From Streptosporangium brasiliense (GTDB lineage: Bacteria > Actinomycetota > Actinomycetes > Streptosporangiales > Streptosporangiaceae): a DNA stretch of 64,000 nt. The stretch spans positions 4,588,001-4,652,000 of the forward strand of contig NZ_JAUSRB010000002.1 of the NCBI RefSeq assembly GCF_030811595.1. Direction: 5' to 3'. Shown here piece after piece: positions 17,561 through 26,624 of this stretch (positions are counted from its first letter, which is position 1; every line of letters begins with the position of its first letter). A program made the position numbers and the translations under genes. The notes under the pieces were generated by a model, which made no database searches, was not told the origin of the DNA, and worked only from the letters and a program-made list of their open reading frames with translations.

Positions 17561-18970
17561 TTACTCGGCCGTTCCGCCGCCCTGGTCGGCGGCCTCGGCC
17601 AGGGCGGCCAGGGCGGCGGTGAAGGCCGAGGCGGGCGGGCTCACCAGACCCGCGCCGACCTGTCCCGTGCCCGCCACCCGCCCCGCGATGCCGGTGTTCA
17701 CGGTGGGCAGCAGCCCCGTCCTGGCGACCAGCGCGACGTCGACGCCGACCGGCGTCCCCCGGAAGTCGAGGCCGGGGATCTGGTAGGCGGGGTGCTCGGC
17801 GAGGGTGATCTCGTACATGGACCGGGTGGCCGCCATCGCGTCCGACACGTCACCGCCGATGAACCGGACGATCGCCGGGGCCGCGGCCATCGCGAAGCCG
17901 CCCAGGCCCGCCGTCTCGGTGATCGTGGAGTCGCCGATGTCGGGATTGGCGTCGGCCGGGCCGTACGCGCCGAGATAGAGGCCGTCCGGCACGCCCGCGG
18001 GGCCGGTGAACCAGCGCCCGCCCAGCCCGGAGACCTGGACGCCGAAGTCCGTGCCGTTGCGGGCCATCGCGACGACCATGGTGGAGCCCGGGACGTCCCT
18101 GGCCGCGTCCGCGCTCACCTTGCACGCCGCCATGCCGGCGTTGAGGAAGAAGTGGTCGTTGCCGTTGACGAAGCGCAGCACCTCGGCCGCGTGGCCGGGC
18201 GCGGCCTCCACGATCGCCGGAGCCAGCTCCCGGGCCAGCAGCGAGGTGGCGGCGCGGTTGCGGTTGTGCAGCTCGTCGCCCATCTGCAGGGCCTGCGCGA
18301 CCAGCGCCCGCAGGTCCAGCGGCCCGGTCCGCTCCAGGGTGGTCCGCAGGACGGGGCCGAGCACCTTGCCCATCCAGTCCAGCCGCTCCAGCACCTCCGG
18401 GCCGTAGGCGCCGTAGCGCAGCACCTTGCCCAGACCCTCGTTGAGCGAGCAGTAGGCGGTGCCGCCGTGCTCGGCGTCGCGCACCTCGAACATCCACATC
18501 GACGGGCTGACCACACCCGCCATCGGCCCCACCGTCCGGTGGTGATGGCAGGGCTCCAGCCGGGCCCGCCCGGCCGCGAGCCGCTCACCGGCCTCCTCGG
18601 CGTCGGCGGCCAGCCCCTCCAGCAGCATCGCCCCGATGAGCGCGCCGCGCATCGGGCCCGACGCCCGCTCCCACTCGATCGGCGGCCCGGCGTGCAGGAA
18701 CGTGCCCCTGGGCAGGTCCAGCACCTCGTGCGCGGGCCGTACTCCGACGAGCTGGGGCCGCGCCGACACCAGGCGGCCGACGGCCGTCTCGTTGGCGCGG
18801 ACCCGGCGCGGGTCGGCCAGCACCCGGGCCAGGTCGCCGGCGGTGCCGGGCATCGGCGGGCGCCAGTCCACCCCCACCCTGGGCACGGCCTGCGCGTCCA
18901 GGGCCTCGCCGAGCAGCTCGGCGCCGGCCGTGATCACCTGGGGCTCTCCGGAGAGCATGGGCAGTGTCAT
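17561..18970 (-). CDS. allG: DUF1116 protein, oxamate carbamoyltransferase subunit AllG
   Basis: The 469-residue protein is a DUF1116 (YlbE) family member. In E. coli, YlbE was shown to be AllG, one of three subunits with FdrA/AllF and YlbF/AllH needed for oxamate carbamoyltransferase. That enzyme splits oxalurate, the end product of allantoin breakdown, into oxamate and carbamoyl phosphate, or runs in reverse. Family blocks visible here include HHHRTVGPMAGVVSPSMWMFEV (about 171) and NGNDHFFLNAGMAA (about 275). The ATG at 18970 has AGGAGT six bases upstream. It is the last gene of allH-fdrA-allG, 67 bases after fdrA. Function is inferred from family and operon. Confidence 0.85.
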   Translation of the reverse strand: MTLPMLSGEPQVITAGAELLGEALDAQAVPRVGVDWRPPMPGTAGDLARVLADPRRVRANETAVGRLVSARPQLVGVRPAHEVLDLPRGTFLHAGPPIEWERASGPMRGALIGAMLLEGLAADAEEAGERLAAGRARLEPCHHHRTVGPMAGVVSPSMWMFEVRDAEHGGTAYCSLNEGLGKVLRYGAYGPEVLERLDWMGKVLGPVLRTTLERTGPLDLRALVAQALQMGDELHNRNRAATSLLARELAPAIVEAAPGHAAEVLRFVNGNDHFFLNAGMAACKVSADAARDVPGSTMVVAMARNGTDFGVQVSGLGGRWFTGPAGVPDGLYLGAYGPADANPDIGDSTITETAGLGGFAMAAAPAIVRFIGGDVSDAMAATRSMYEITLAEHPAYQIPGLDFRGTPVGVDVALVARTGLLPTVNTGIAGRVAGTGQVGAGLVSPPASAFTAALAALAEAADQGGGTAE

Positions 18971-19037
18971 CGGATACTCCTGAGCGGGCAACGGCGGCCC
19001 GAGGCCGGGCGGTCGCCGGTCCGGGACGGCCGGCGGG

Positions 19038-20435
19038 TCATCGGGCGTCCCGGAGCAGGCCGGCCGCGTGCCGGGCGGCCTGGGCGTTGGAGACGAACAC
19101 CGCCGCCCCCGCCGCCCGCAGCGCCCGCGCCTGGGCCGCCGTCCCCTGGGGGTCGCCCTCGGAGCCGACCAGCGCGACGACCACCGCCACGCCCCCGGCG
19201 ACGGCGGCGGTGATCCCGGGCGCGAGCCGCGCCGAGGGGTCCGGGTCGGCGCCGTGGCCGAGGACCACGTCGAGCAGGGCGACGTCGCCGGACGGCACCT
19301 GCGCCAGGGCCTCCAGGCGGAGCGTGGGGTCGATCATCGGGTGGGCCCGGCCGCGGGTGTAGGCGTCGTCGCCGAAGTCGGTGAACTCCCCGGCCCCGGC
19401 GATCAGCCGGGCCTCCGTGCACAGGGTGCCGCCCGAGTAGACGCCCCGCAGCGTCCCCGTGCCCGCCGCGGCCACCGGCTCGGGCGCGGGCCAGGAGCGC
19501 CACCGCGGCACCGGCGCGCCGAGCGCGCGCAGCGCCGTCTCGGCCGCGGCGGTCAGGTCGTCCTGGCCGGGGCCGAGCAGCGCGCTCACCACCGGGGTCG
19601 CGAGCTCCGCGACGGCCTGCCGTACGGCGTGCGCGACCTCGGGGGCGGGGGGTTTGGAGACGAGGACGATCAGTTCGGTCGCCGGATCGGCGTCGAGCGC
19701 CCGCAGGGCGCGGAGCGTGGACAGCCCGCCCACCTCCCGCGACAGGTCCCTGCCGCCCACGCCCAGCACGTGGCTGACCCCCACACCCGCCAGGTCCAGC
19801 AGGCAGCTCACCTGCTGGGCGCCGGTCCCCGAGGCGGCCACCACCCCGACCGGCCCCGGCCGCAGCACGTTGGCGAAGCCCAGGCCCGCGCCGCCGATCA
19901 CGGCGGTGCCGCAGTCGGGCCCCATGACCAGCGCGCCCAGCTCCCCGGCGCGCTTCTTGAGCAGCACCTCCTGCTCGACCGGCACGTTGTCACTGAAGAT
20001 CATCACCGACAGGCCGGCCTCGATCGCGTCCAGGGCCTCGGCGAAGGCGTACGGCCCCGGCACCGAGACCAGCGCCAGGGTGGCGGTCCGGCCGCCGGCC
20101 GTGCGGGCGGCGGCGCGGACGGTCCGCGGGGGGTGTTCGGCCGCGGCGCCGCCCGCGGCCCGCCCGGTCAGGCCGCCCAGCAGCCGCTCCAGCTCGGCGG
20201 CGGCGGCCTCCAGCGCGGCCGGGCCGCCGCCCCGCACCGCGATCAGCAGGTCCGCCGGGCCCGCCCCGGGCAGGACGAAGCCCAGGTCGGTGGCCAGGTC
20301 TCGGTTGAGCTCGGTGGCCATCGCCACCATCGCGACCTCGACGCCGGGCAGCGCGGTGACCGCCTGGCTGATCCGCATCAGGCTCACCGAGTCGTGGTAG
20401 ACCCCCGTGCGTACGTCGACCAGATCAGTGCTCAT
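19038..20435 (-). CDS. fdrA: FdrA family protein, oxamate carbamoyltransferase subunit AllF
   Basis: The 465-residue protein is an FdrA-type member of the succinyl-CoA synthetase alpha-like fold. It has a recognisable nucleotide/CoA-fold core VGVVAASGTGAQQVSCLLDLAGVG near residues 188-210, then VGGRDLSREVGG and a second Rossmann-like half ending in the VSNAQAARHAAGLL tail. E. coli FdrA is AllF of the oxamate carbamoyltransferase complex and is longer (about 555 residues). The name FdrA came from suppression of FtsH defects and does not describe its chemistry. The ATG at 20435 lies inside the allH stop region (11-base overlap), which shows tight translational coupling. Confidence 0.87.
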   Translation of the reverse strand: MSTDLVDVRTGVYHDSVSLMRISQAVTALPGVEVAMVAMATELNRDLATDLGFVLPGAGPADLLIAVRGGGPAALEAAAAELERLLGGLTGRAAGGAAAEHPPRTVRAAARTAGGRTATLALVSVPGPYAFAEALDAIEAGLSVMIFSDNVPVEQEVLLKKRAGELGALVMGPDCGTAVIGGAGLGFANVLRPGPVGVVAASGTGAQQVSCLLDLAGVGVSHVLGVGGRDLSREVGGLSTLRALRALDADPATELIVLVSKPPAPEVAHAVRQAVAELATPVVSALLGPGQDDLTAAAETALRALGAPVPRWRSWPAPEPVAAAGTGTLRGVYSGGTLCTEARLIAGAGEFTDFGDDAYTRGRAHPMIDPTLRLEALAQVPSGDVALLDVVLGHGADPDPSARLAPGITAAVAGGVAVVVALVGSEGDPQGTAAQARALRAAGAAVFVSNAQAARHAAGLLRDAR

Positions 20436-21315
20436 ACGTCCCCACCCCCAGGTTGACGACGGCGGCCAGGCCGATGCGCAGCCCCCAGGCCAGGTCCGCC
20501 CCCGATGTGTGGCCGAGCTGGAGCAGCCGCTGCAGCGCCGGCTCCAGCGCCTGCCGGCCGGCCAGGCCCCGCAGCACGGCCAGCACCTCGCCGCTGGCCT
20601 GGCCCCGGGCCGCGCAGTGCAGCAGCGCCGCCGAGATGGGGGTGGTCCTGCCCCGGGCGTCGAAGGTGACCGCGGCGGCCAGCCAGTCGGCCAGCCAGAC
20701 GGCCCGGCCGGCCCCGGCCGCCGTGCCCAGGTGACGGAGCGCCACCAGGACTCCGGCCAGCATGTCGTCACCGCTGGGGGTCAGCCCCGGACCCAGCCCG
20801 ACGAGCTGTTCGGCGGCCGTGACGCCGTGCAGCAGCGAGGCCCGGGCACACCCCTCGGCCAGCAGGCCGGCCGCGCCGTTGCCCTCCAGCCCCGGACGCC
20901 TCGCCGACCGCTCGCACAGGCCGGCCAGCTGGGGCAGCGCGGCCGCCAGCCGTGCCGGGTCCACCGGGCCGAGCGGCGGGGCCGGGTCCCACCAGCGGTG
21001 CGCCCGCAGGCTGAGCCGCCCGACCTCGATCGAGCCGTCGCCGACGCACGCCTCGTCCCCCACGGCGACCCGCGGCATCGGGCCGGTGACCACCATCGCG
21101 TTGGGCAGCCGGGTGGCCGTCCCCGTCACCACCGCGATCACCTGGGGTTCGAGCTCGGTGCGGACCTCCAGGTAGACCCCGGCGGGGAAGGCCGCCAGCA
21201 CCCGGGCGGGCCGGCGGGGCGACTCCAGCAGCCGGCGCAGGGCTGTGCTGGCCGCGCCGGTCGCCTCCGTCCGCGGGCGGGCCCGCTGGACCCTCGGGCG
21301 CGTTCCAACGGTCAC
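20425..21315 (-). CDS. allH: DUF2877 protein, oxamate carbamoyltransferase subunit AllH
   Basis: The 296-residue protein carries the DUF2877 signature GLGPGLTPSGDDMLAG near residues 172-187, followed by a helical C-terminal half. In E. coli the DUF2877 protein YlbF is AllH, the third subunit of oxamate carbamoyltransferase. The GTG at 21315 has a good ribosome-binding site (GGGAGGT); the much longer open frame upstream on this strand is antisense to pucR and is not coding. It is the first gene of the allH-fdrA-allG operon and is divergent from pucR with 192 bases between starts, so PucR is the probable regulator. Confidence 0.85.
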   Translation of the reverse strand: MTVGTRPRVQRARPRTEATGAASTALRRLLESPRRPARVLAAFPAGVYLEVRTELEPQVIAVVTGTATRLPNAMVVTGPMPRVAVGDEACVGDGSIEVGRLSLRAHRWWDPAPPLGPVDPARLAAALPQLAGLCERSARRPGLEGNGAAGLLAEGCARASLLHGVTAAEQLVGLGPGLTPSGDDMLAGVLVALRHLGTAAGAGRAVWLADWLAAAVTFDARGRTTPISAALLHCAARGQASGEVLAVLRGLAGRQALEPALQRLLQLGHTSGADLAWGLRIGLAAVVNLGVGTYEH

Positions 21316-21426
21316 GGGACCTCCCTCGGCGGCCCCGTGCCGGTGCCGTGCCCGTCGGCTCGCTCGATGCGCTCGATCACGGATCCCCCCATCCATTGAG
21401 CCGACGGTAGAACGGTCCTGGAGCCG

Positions 21427-21469
21427 CTCCGTACGGAGAAAGATGCCAACAGTCAGCCCGATGGTTGGC
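21427..21469. promoter_or_regulatory. Palindromes between allH and pucR
   Basis: Two inverted repeats lie in the divergent promoter region. CTCCGTACGGAG (21427-21438) is a perfect 12-bp palindrome. GCCAAC (21445-21450) and GTTGGC (21464-21469) form a perfect 6-bp inverted repeat with a 13-base spacer. Either could be a PucR or autoregulatory site; the second is at a distance suited to a dimer on one DNA face. Confidence 0.45.
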
Positions 21470-21507
21470 TCTTCCTGACAGACGGCTCCATCAGTCACAA
21501 TCGCTGC

Positions 21508-23070
21508 ATGGAACCTCCCGTGCGTCTGGCAAGCACCGGCACGATCATCCACGGCGTCGCCGTCGGGGAGGTGCTCGGAGTCTCGACGCTGGCCGGAGCC
21601 CGGCTGATCGCCGGGGAGCGGGGGCTGGGCCGCATCGTGCAGCGGCTCAACGTGATGGAGGTCCCCGACGTCCTCGCCTGGGTGAAGCCGCACGAGCTGC
21701 TGCTGACCACCGGCTACCCGCTGCGCAACACCCCCCAGTCGCTCGACCGGCTGGTGGCCGACCTGGACGAGCGGGGCCTGGCCGCGCTGGCCATCAAGCT
21801 CGGCCGCTATCTCGACCGGCTGCCCGAGGAGATGGTGGAGCAGGCCGACCGGCTGGGCTTCCCGCTGATCCAGCTGCCCGACGACGTCGGCTTCGACGAC
21901 ATCCTCAACCAGGTGCTCACCGACATCCTCAACCGGCAGGCCGCCGTGCTGGCCCGGGCCGAGGAGGCGCACCGGGCCCTGGTCCAGGTCGTGCTCGCCG
22001 GGGGCGGGCTGCGTGAGGTGACGGCCGAGGTGGCCGGGCTGCTCGACGTGGCCGTGGCCGTGCTGGACGGGACCGGTCAGGTGCTGGCCGCCGCCGGGCC
22101 CGCCGAGCATCTGGCGGCGCTGCGCGGCGCCCCCGAGGGCGGTCACACCTCGGTCCCCGTCGTGGCGGGCGGCCACCACCACGGCCGGATCGTCGCCTGC
22201 GGCCCCGTCGGGTCGGTGCGCGACAGCGACGTCGGAATCTTGGAACGTGCCGCTACCGTCGCCGCCCTGGTGGTGACCCGGCAGGAGGCGGTCAACGCGG
22301 TCGAGAGCAAATACCGCGCCGACTTCCTGCGCGACGTGCTCACCGGCCGGGCCGGCGGCTCCGAGCGGGTCGCCTCGCGGGCCAAGGCGTTCGGCTGGGA
22401 CCTGGAACGCCCGGTCACCGTGCTGGTGGCCGAGCTCGACCCGGAGGGCGACGAGCGCGTCGCCCAGGACCGCCTGGTCACCTGCTGGACCGCCGCGATG
22501 CGCCGCCACGACCCGCGCGGCGCGGTGGCGGGCTTCTCCCACGAGGTCGTCGCCGTCGTGGACGCGGCCGTCGACACCGGACGCCTGGCCAAGGACGCCG
22601 CCGCGGCCTTCGCCGAATGCCTGCCCGCCACCTTCTCCACCGGCGCCAGCCGGGTCGCCGCCGGGGCCGAGACCCTCCCCGAGGCGTACGGCCAGGCCCT
22701 GAAGGCGGCCAGGGTCGGCCGCCAGCTCCACGGCCCCGGCGCGGTCGCCCACTTCGACCAGCTCGGCGTCTACCGCCTGCTGTCACTGGTCAACGACACC
22801 GCCGAGCTGCACGCCTTCGTCCGCGAGACCCTCGGCCCGCTCGCCTCCGACGACGACGCCGAGAACGCCGACCTCCGCCGGACCCTGCAGGTGCTGCTGG
22901 ACACCAACCTCAACGTCGCAGAGACGGCCCGCAGGCTGCACTTCCACTACAACACGCTGCGCTACCGCATCGGCAAGCTGGAGCGGATGCTCGGCAACTT
23001 CACCGAGGACGCCCATCTGCGGCTGAACCTCACCCTCGCGCTGCACGTCCTGCGGATGCGCGGCATCTGA
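21508..23070 (+). CDS. pucR: PucR-family transcriptional regulator
   Basis: The 520-residue protein has an N-terminal PucR purine-catabolism domain (about residues 18-135), a central sensor-like region (about 150-300) and a C-terminal PucR helix-turn-helix. The C-terminal domain includes the conserved LLDTNLNVAETARRLHFHYNTLRYRIGKLE block near residues 465-495. PucR in Bacillus subtilis activates purine and allantoin catabolic genes. Here it diverges from allHFG and lies upstream of a nucleobase permease/molybdenum hydroxylase operon. The ATG at 21508 has no Shine-Dalgarno; CACAAT six bases upstream suggests a leaderless transcript, as at the TetR gene. Ligand and exact regulon are inferred. 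Confidence 0.9.
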   Translation: MEPPVRLASTGTIIHGVAVGEVLGVSTLAGARLIAGERGLGRIVQRLNVMEVPDVLAWVKPHELLLTTGYPLRNTPQSLDRLVADLDERGLAALAIKLGRYLDRLPEEMVEQADRLGFPLIQLPDDVGFDDILNQVLTDILNRQAAVLARAEEAHRALVQVVLAGGGLREVTAEVAGLLDVAVAVLDGTGQVLAAAGPAEHLAALRGAPEGGHTSVPVVAGGHHHGRIVACGPVGSVRDSDVGILERAATVAALVVTRQEAVNAVESKYRADFLRDVLTGRAGGSERVASRAKAFGWDLERPVTVLVAELDPEGDERVAQDRLVTCWTAAMRRHDPRGAVAGFSHEVVAVVDAAVDTGRLAKDAAAAFAECLPATFSTGASRVAAGAETLPEAYGQALKAARVGRQLHGPGAVAHFDQLGVYRLLSLVNDTAELHAFVRETLGPLASDDDAENADLRRTLQVLLDTNLNVAETARRLHFHYNTLRYRIGKLERMLGNFTEDAHLRLNLTLALHVLRMRGI

Positions 23071-23113
23071 GCCCGCGGCCCCGTCCGGACCCGCGGCCCC
23101 TAAACTCGGGGGC

Positions 23114-23335
23114 GTGAACGAGACCTTTGAGCTGGAGACCGACTACATCCCGCTGTGCGACCTGCTGAAATACTGCGCCGTCACCGACACCGGCGGCCAG
23201 GCCAAGCACTTCATCGCCGAGGGGAACGTCATGGTGGACGGCGAGGTCGAGCTCCGCAAGACCTGCAAGATCCGCGCCGGCCAGGTCGTCACCGGCGACG
23301 GCTTCGAGATCCGCGTCGTCGGCGCCCGGAGCTGA
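23114..23335 (+). CDS. S4-domain RNA-binding protein (YbcJ-like)
   Basis: This 73-residue protein is a single S4 RNA-binding domain. The pattern IPLCDLLKYCAVTDTGGQAKHFIAEGNVMVDGEVELRK contains the S4 helix-loop and the V-x-V-x-G-x strand typical of YbcJ/YaaA-like proteins, which are linked to ribosome or RNA binding. It has no other domain. TAAACT seven bases before the GTG at 23114 fits a leaderless promoter. It sits between pucR and the TIR-WD40 gene, 43 bases after the pucR stop, with no obvious link to purine metabolism. Confidence 0.85.
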   Translation: MNETFELETDYIPLCDLLKYCAVTDTGGQAKHFIAEGNVMVDGEVELRKTCKIRAGQVVTGDGFEIRVVGARS

Positions 23336-23458
23336 CATCCGGGCCGCCGGGATTTTTCGATGAAAGCCGGTCCGCCGCCGCCGTCCGTGCGACTCTGACG
23401 ATGTCCCCGGGTCGCGGGTGACACCTCTCAGCCGGGGCGCGGCTCGGACGGAGCGTGT

Positions 23459-26227
23459 ATGACGGCAGCGCGCGGCTCGGCGTACGACGCGTTCATCTCC
23501 TACAGCCACGGCCACGACGGTCTGCTCGCGCGGGTGCTGCAGGAGCGCCTGCAGCGGTTCGCCAAGCCGTGGCACCGGATGCGTGCCCTGCGCGTGTTCC
23601 GCGACCAGGCGAGCCTGGCGGCCAACCCGGGCCTGTGGACCTCCATCGAGGCGGCCCTGAGCTCGTCGGAGTGGCTCATCCTGCTGGCCTCGCCCGGGGC
23701 GGCCGGTTCGGTCTGGGTGGAACGTGAGCTGGCCTGGTGGCTGGAGCACCGGTCCGTGCGGCGGCTGCTGCTGGTCTCGACCGGCGGGGGGCTCGCCTGG
23801 GATCCCGGGACCGGCGACTGGGCGGCCGGCGCGGCCGTCCCGCCCGTGCTGCGGGGGGTCTTCGCCGAGGAGCCGCTCTGGGTGGACCTGAGCGACGTCC
23901 GGAGCGCCCGGGGTGAGGCGCCGGAGATACCCGACGAGAGGATCGCCGCGATCGCCGCGCCGGTCCGGGGGATGGACAAGGACGAGCTGCACGGCGAGCA
24001 CCTGAGGTCGCACCGCCGTAACATGCGCGTGGCGTGGACCGCGGTGGTCGCCCTGGCGCTGGCGGCGGCGGTGGCGGTCGCGGGGGGAGTGGTCGCGCTG
24101 GACCAGCGCGACCAGGCGCGCACCCAGGCCAGGCTGGCCACCTCCCGGCTGCTGGCGGCCGAGGCGATCGCGAGCCTGGGGACGCGCTTCGACCTCGCGC
24201 AGCTCCTCGCGGTCGAGGCGTACCGGATGGACCGCAACCCGCAGACCCGGGCCGCGCTGTTCCAGGCCGTCTCCGCCAACCCGCGTCTCGTCCGCTGCCT
24301 GCCGGCGGGCGCCGTGATCACCGCGCTCGCCGCCTCGGCCGACGGGAACGTGATCGTCGCCGGGACCGCCGCCGGCACCGTGGTCCGGTGGGACCTCCGG
24401 GCCGGGACCCGTGCCGAGATCAGGGTCGGCGACAGGGCGATCGGAAGCGTCGCGACCAGCTCGGACGGCCGTACCGTCGCCGCCGCGGACGGGGTCCGGG
24501 CCTCCGTCCTGGAAGCGGGGGCGGGGGCGGCCGCCCGGCCGGTCCCGCTGGAGTCCCGGCGGGCGGCGAAGGTCGCCCTGTCGGCCACGGGCCGCTACGT
24601 CGCCGTGCTGGAGCCGCCGCCGGCCGGCGTGCTGGCGGTGCGCGACCGGCGCACCGGCCGGGCCGTGCGCGCCGCGACCGACTCCGAGATGATCGGGATA
24701 CGGGGCGAGTCGTCGGTGGCGCTGGTCAACAGCAGCGGGACGTGGGAGCGCAGGAGGCTCACCGACCTGCGCAGGATCGGCGCCTCCTCGGACCTCTTCA
24801 GCCCGGCCGGCAACTACACCTACGGGATCTCGGCCGACGCGGGCCACTACGGCTACGTGAAGTACGGAGGCGTCGCCACCCTGGCGACGGGCCGGGGGAC
24901 GGGCAGGGCCGGCCGGCTGCCCGACGGGCCGTACGACAACCTGGAGCTCAGCGATGATGGCCGGTACGCCGCCGCCTCGCGGAGCGGCAGGATGTACGTC
25001 CTGGAGCTGAGCGCCGACGTCGAGCGCCTCCGGCCGCCGCTGGAGCTGACCGGCGGCGGCAGCGTCAGCATGATCCGGTTCCTCGGCGGTGACGACCGGC
25101 TCGTCTCCGCGACCGGCGACACCCTGTTCCTGTGGGACCTCCGGGAGGCCAGCCGGATCACCGTGTCCACCGGCATCGAGGTCGAGAGCGGCCCCACCTT
25201 CGACCCGCCGCCCCGCCTGGCGGTGTCCCCGGAGGGCAAGACCGTCGCGGTGGTGGGCGGCCTCTACACCGGGGGAGACGTATACGACCTGAGCGGGCGC
25301 GAGCCGCGCAGGCTCGTCCACGCCGAGGGGCTGTCCGGCGCCTCCGTGGCGGCCGCGGACTCGGGCCCGCGAGTCCTGCTGATCGGTTCCGTCGGCGCGG
25401 AGCCAGCCCGGTCCGTCCGGGTCTGGTCCGCCGGCCCCGACGGGCGGCAGGTGCGCGACATCCGGCTCGGACCTGCCGCCCTGGAGAGACCGGCGGCCGT
25501 GCGGGCGCTCCCGGGCGGCAGGAGCGTCGCGATCCTGCACGGAGGCGGCTACGGCGTGCTGGACCTGACCGCCGGCCGGCCGGCCGGGCACGGCGGCCTG
25601 CGGCCCGCCGCGGTGGCGGACCTGGAGACGGCGGACATCAGCCGGGACGGCACCGCGGTGGCCTGGAGAGCCGGCGACGGCCCCGTCGTCCTCGCCGACA
25701 CCCGCACGGGCAGGACGCGCACGGTCGGGACGGGCGCCGCCGAGCTGGTCCTGTTCGCGGGTGACCGGCTCCTCGTCCAGCGGAGCGGCGGCGACCTGGA
25801 GGTGTGGGACAGCTCGGGCCGGACCCGGCTGACGACCCTGCCGGGCGACGCGGGCAACAGGCCGGCGGCCGCGGTCAGCCCGGACGGCCTGACGGTCGCC
25901 CGGCTCCGCGGAGACGGGAGCGTGCAGCTGGCGGGCCTCGGCACCGGCGACATCCTCGGCGCCTTCCCGCTCCCGCCCGTCACGGGCGGCGGAGGGTATC
26001 CGTGGGACGCCACGGCCCTCGCCTTCACCGCCGACGGCCGCGAACTGCTCTCCGCGACGTCGGGAGGCGTCCTCGCCCGGACCGCCGTCGACCCCGCCGC
26101 GTGGACGAGGAAGGCGTGTGAGATCGCCGGCCGCGACCTGTCGGCCGACGAGTGGCGGAGGTCCGCCCACGCCGATCCGCCGCCGGACCTGGCCTGCGAC
26201 CGTTCCGAGCAGGGCCAGGGGCTATGA
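23459..26227 (+). CDS. TIR domain-TM-WD40 repeat protein
   Basis: The 922-residue protein has three parts. An N-terminal TIR domain (about 8-150) opens AYDAFISYSH and contains SVWVEREL, where Glu90 (W+4) matches the catalytic glutamate of TIR NADases. A linker and one membrane helix (about 191-214) follow. Next is the helical block ARLATSRLLAAEAIASLGTRFDLAQLLAVEAYR that commonly precedes WD40 repeats, and then a long beta-propeller region (about 285-915) with WDLR, VWSAGP and similar WD-like blade ends. Topology predicts TIR inside and propeller outside the membrane. Such proteins are linked to anti-phage defence or signalling in other bacteria; here no partner gene is evident, so the role is unknown. 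Confidence 0.85.
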   Translation: MTAARGSAYDAFISYSHGHDGLLARVLQERLQRFAKPWHRMRALRVFRDQASLAANPGLWTSIEAALSSSEWLILLASPGAAGSVWVERELAWWLEHRSVRRLLLVSTGGGLAWDPGTGDWAAGAAVPPVLRGVFAEEPLWVDLSDVRSARGEAPEIPDERIAAIAAPVRGMDKDELHGEHLRSHRRNMRVAWTAVVALALAAAVAVAGGVVALDQRDQARTQARLATSRLLAAEAIASLGTRFDLAQLLAVEAYRMDRNPQTRAALFQAVSANPRLVRCLPAGAVITALAASADGNVIVAGTAAGTVVRWDLRAGTRAEIRVGDRAIGSVATSSDGRTVAAADGVRASVLEAGAGAAARPVPLESRRAAKVALSATGRYVAVLEPPPAGVLAVRDRRTGRAVRAATDSEMIGIRGESSVALVNSSGTWERRRLTDLRRIGASSDLFSPAGNYTYGISADAGHYGYVKYGGVATLATGRGTGRAGRLPDGPYDNLELSDDGRYAAASRSGRMYVLELSADVERLRPPLELTGGGSVSMIRFLGGDDRLVSATGDTLFLWDLREASRITVSTGIEVESGPTFDPPPRLAVSPEGKTVAVVGGLYTGGDVYDLSGREPRRLVHAEGLSGASVAAADSGPRVLLIGSVGAEPARSVRVWSAGPDGRQVRDIRLGPAALERPAAVRALPGGRSVAILHGGGYGVLDLTAGRPAGHGGLRPAAVADLETADISRDGTAVAWRAGDGPVVLADTRTGRTRTVGTGAAELVLFAGDRLLVQRSGGDLEVWDSSGRTRLTTLPGDAGNRPAAAVSPDGLTVARLRGDGSVQLAGLGTGDILGAFPLPPVTGGGGYPWDATALAFTADGRELLSATSGGVLARTAVDPAAWTRKACEIAGRDLSADEWRRSAHADPPPDLACDRSEQGQGL

Positions 26228-26624
26228 TCACCTGATGTGAACGATCATTCTGGTCGTCTCCCGCCGCCCGGCGTGCGGGGGTCCTCCGCCGGTGCTCCCG
26301 AGGGCCCGCCCGCCCCGGGGACGCCGCAGGTCACCGGGGCCGTGGACAGGAGGGCCCGCGGGGCGCGACAGCCCGCGCCGTGATCCCGCACCGGGTTTTG
26401 GCGCCGCCGCGCCCGGGAACCCTCCGTAGTCCCTCATCTCCCCACCGGACGTCGTCGCGGCCGGTGAGCGAGGCGGTCACTGGCCGGCGACTCAGATTTG
26501 GCAGATCATGACGGTGTACGGGGGCGAGCACGGGCCTAATGTGCCCGCAACGACAGCATGGGGATCGCCGGAGGGATGCCTGCGGGGCGGCCACCGACCG
26601 ACGGCCCGGTGAGAGGTGGGCTTG
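26228..26624. other. Intergenic region before the permease operon
   Basis: This 397-base stretch is the leader and promoter region of the permease-oxidase operon. It contains no convincing ORF. I looked for purine-type or other known riboswitch cores and saw none. A TTGGCA at about 26494 could be a -35 element but lacks a well-spaced -10. The permease ribosome-binding site GAGAGGTGG is at 26611-26619. Confidence 0.5.

Noticed and set aside
23030-26170. A 1046-codon open frame on the minus strand
   Set aside because: It is antisense to the TIR-WD40, S4 and pucR genes, has low-complexity Arg/Gly/Asp/His composition and no domain; long antisense frames are a by-product of high GC at third positions.
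26228-26624. Purine or other riboswitch in the permease leader
   Set aside because: No conserved core of a known class could be matched by eye.
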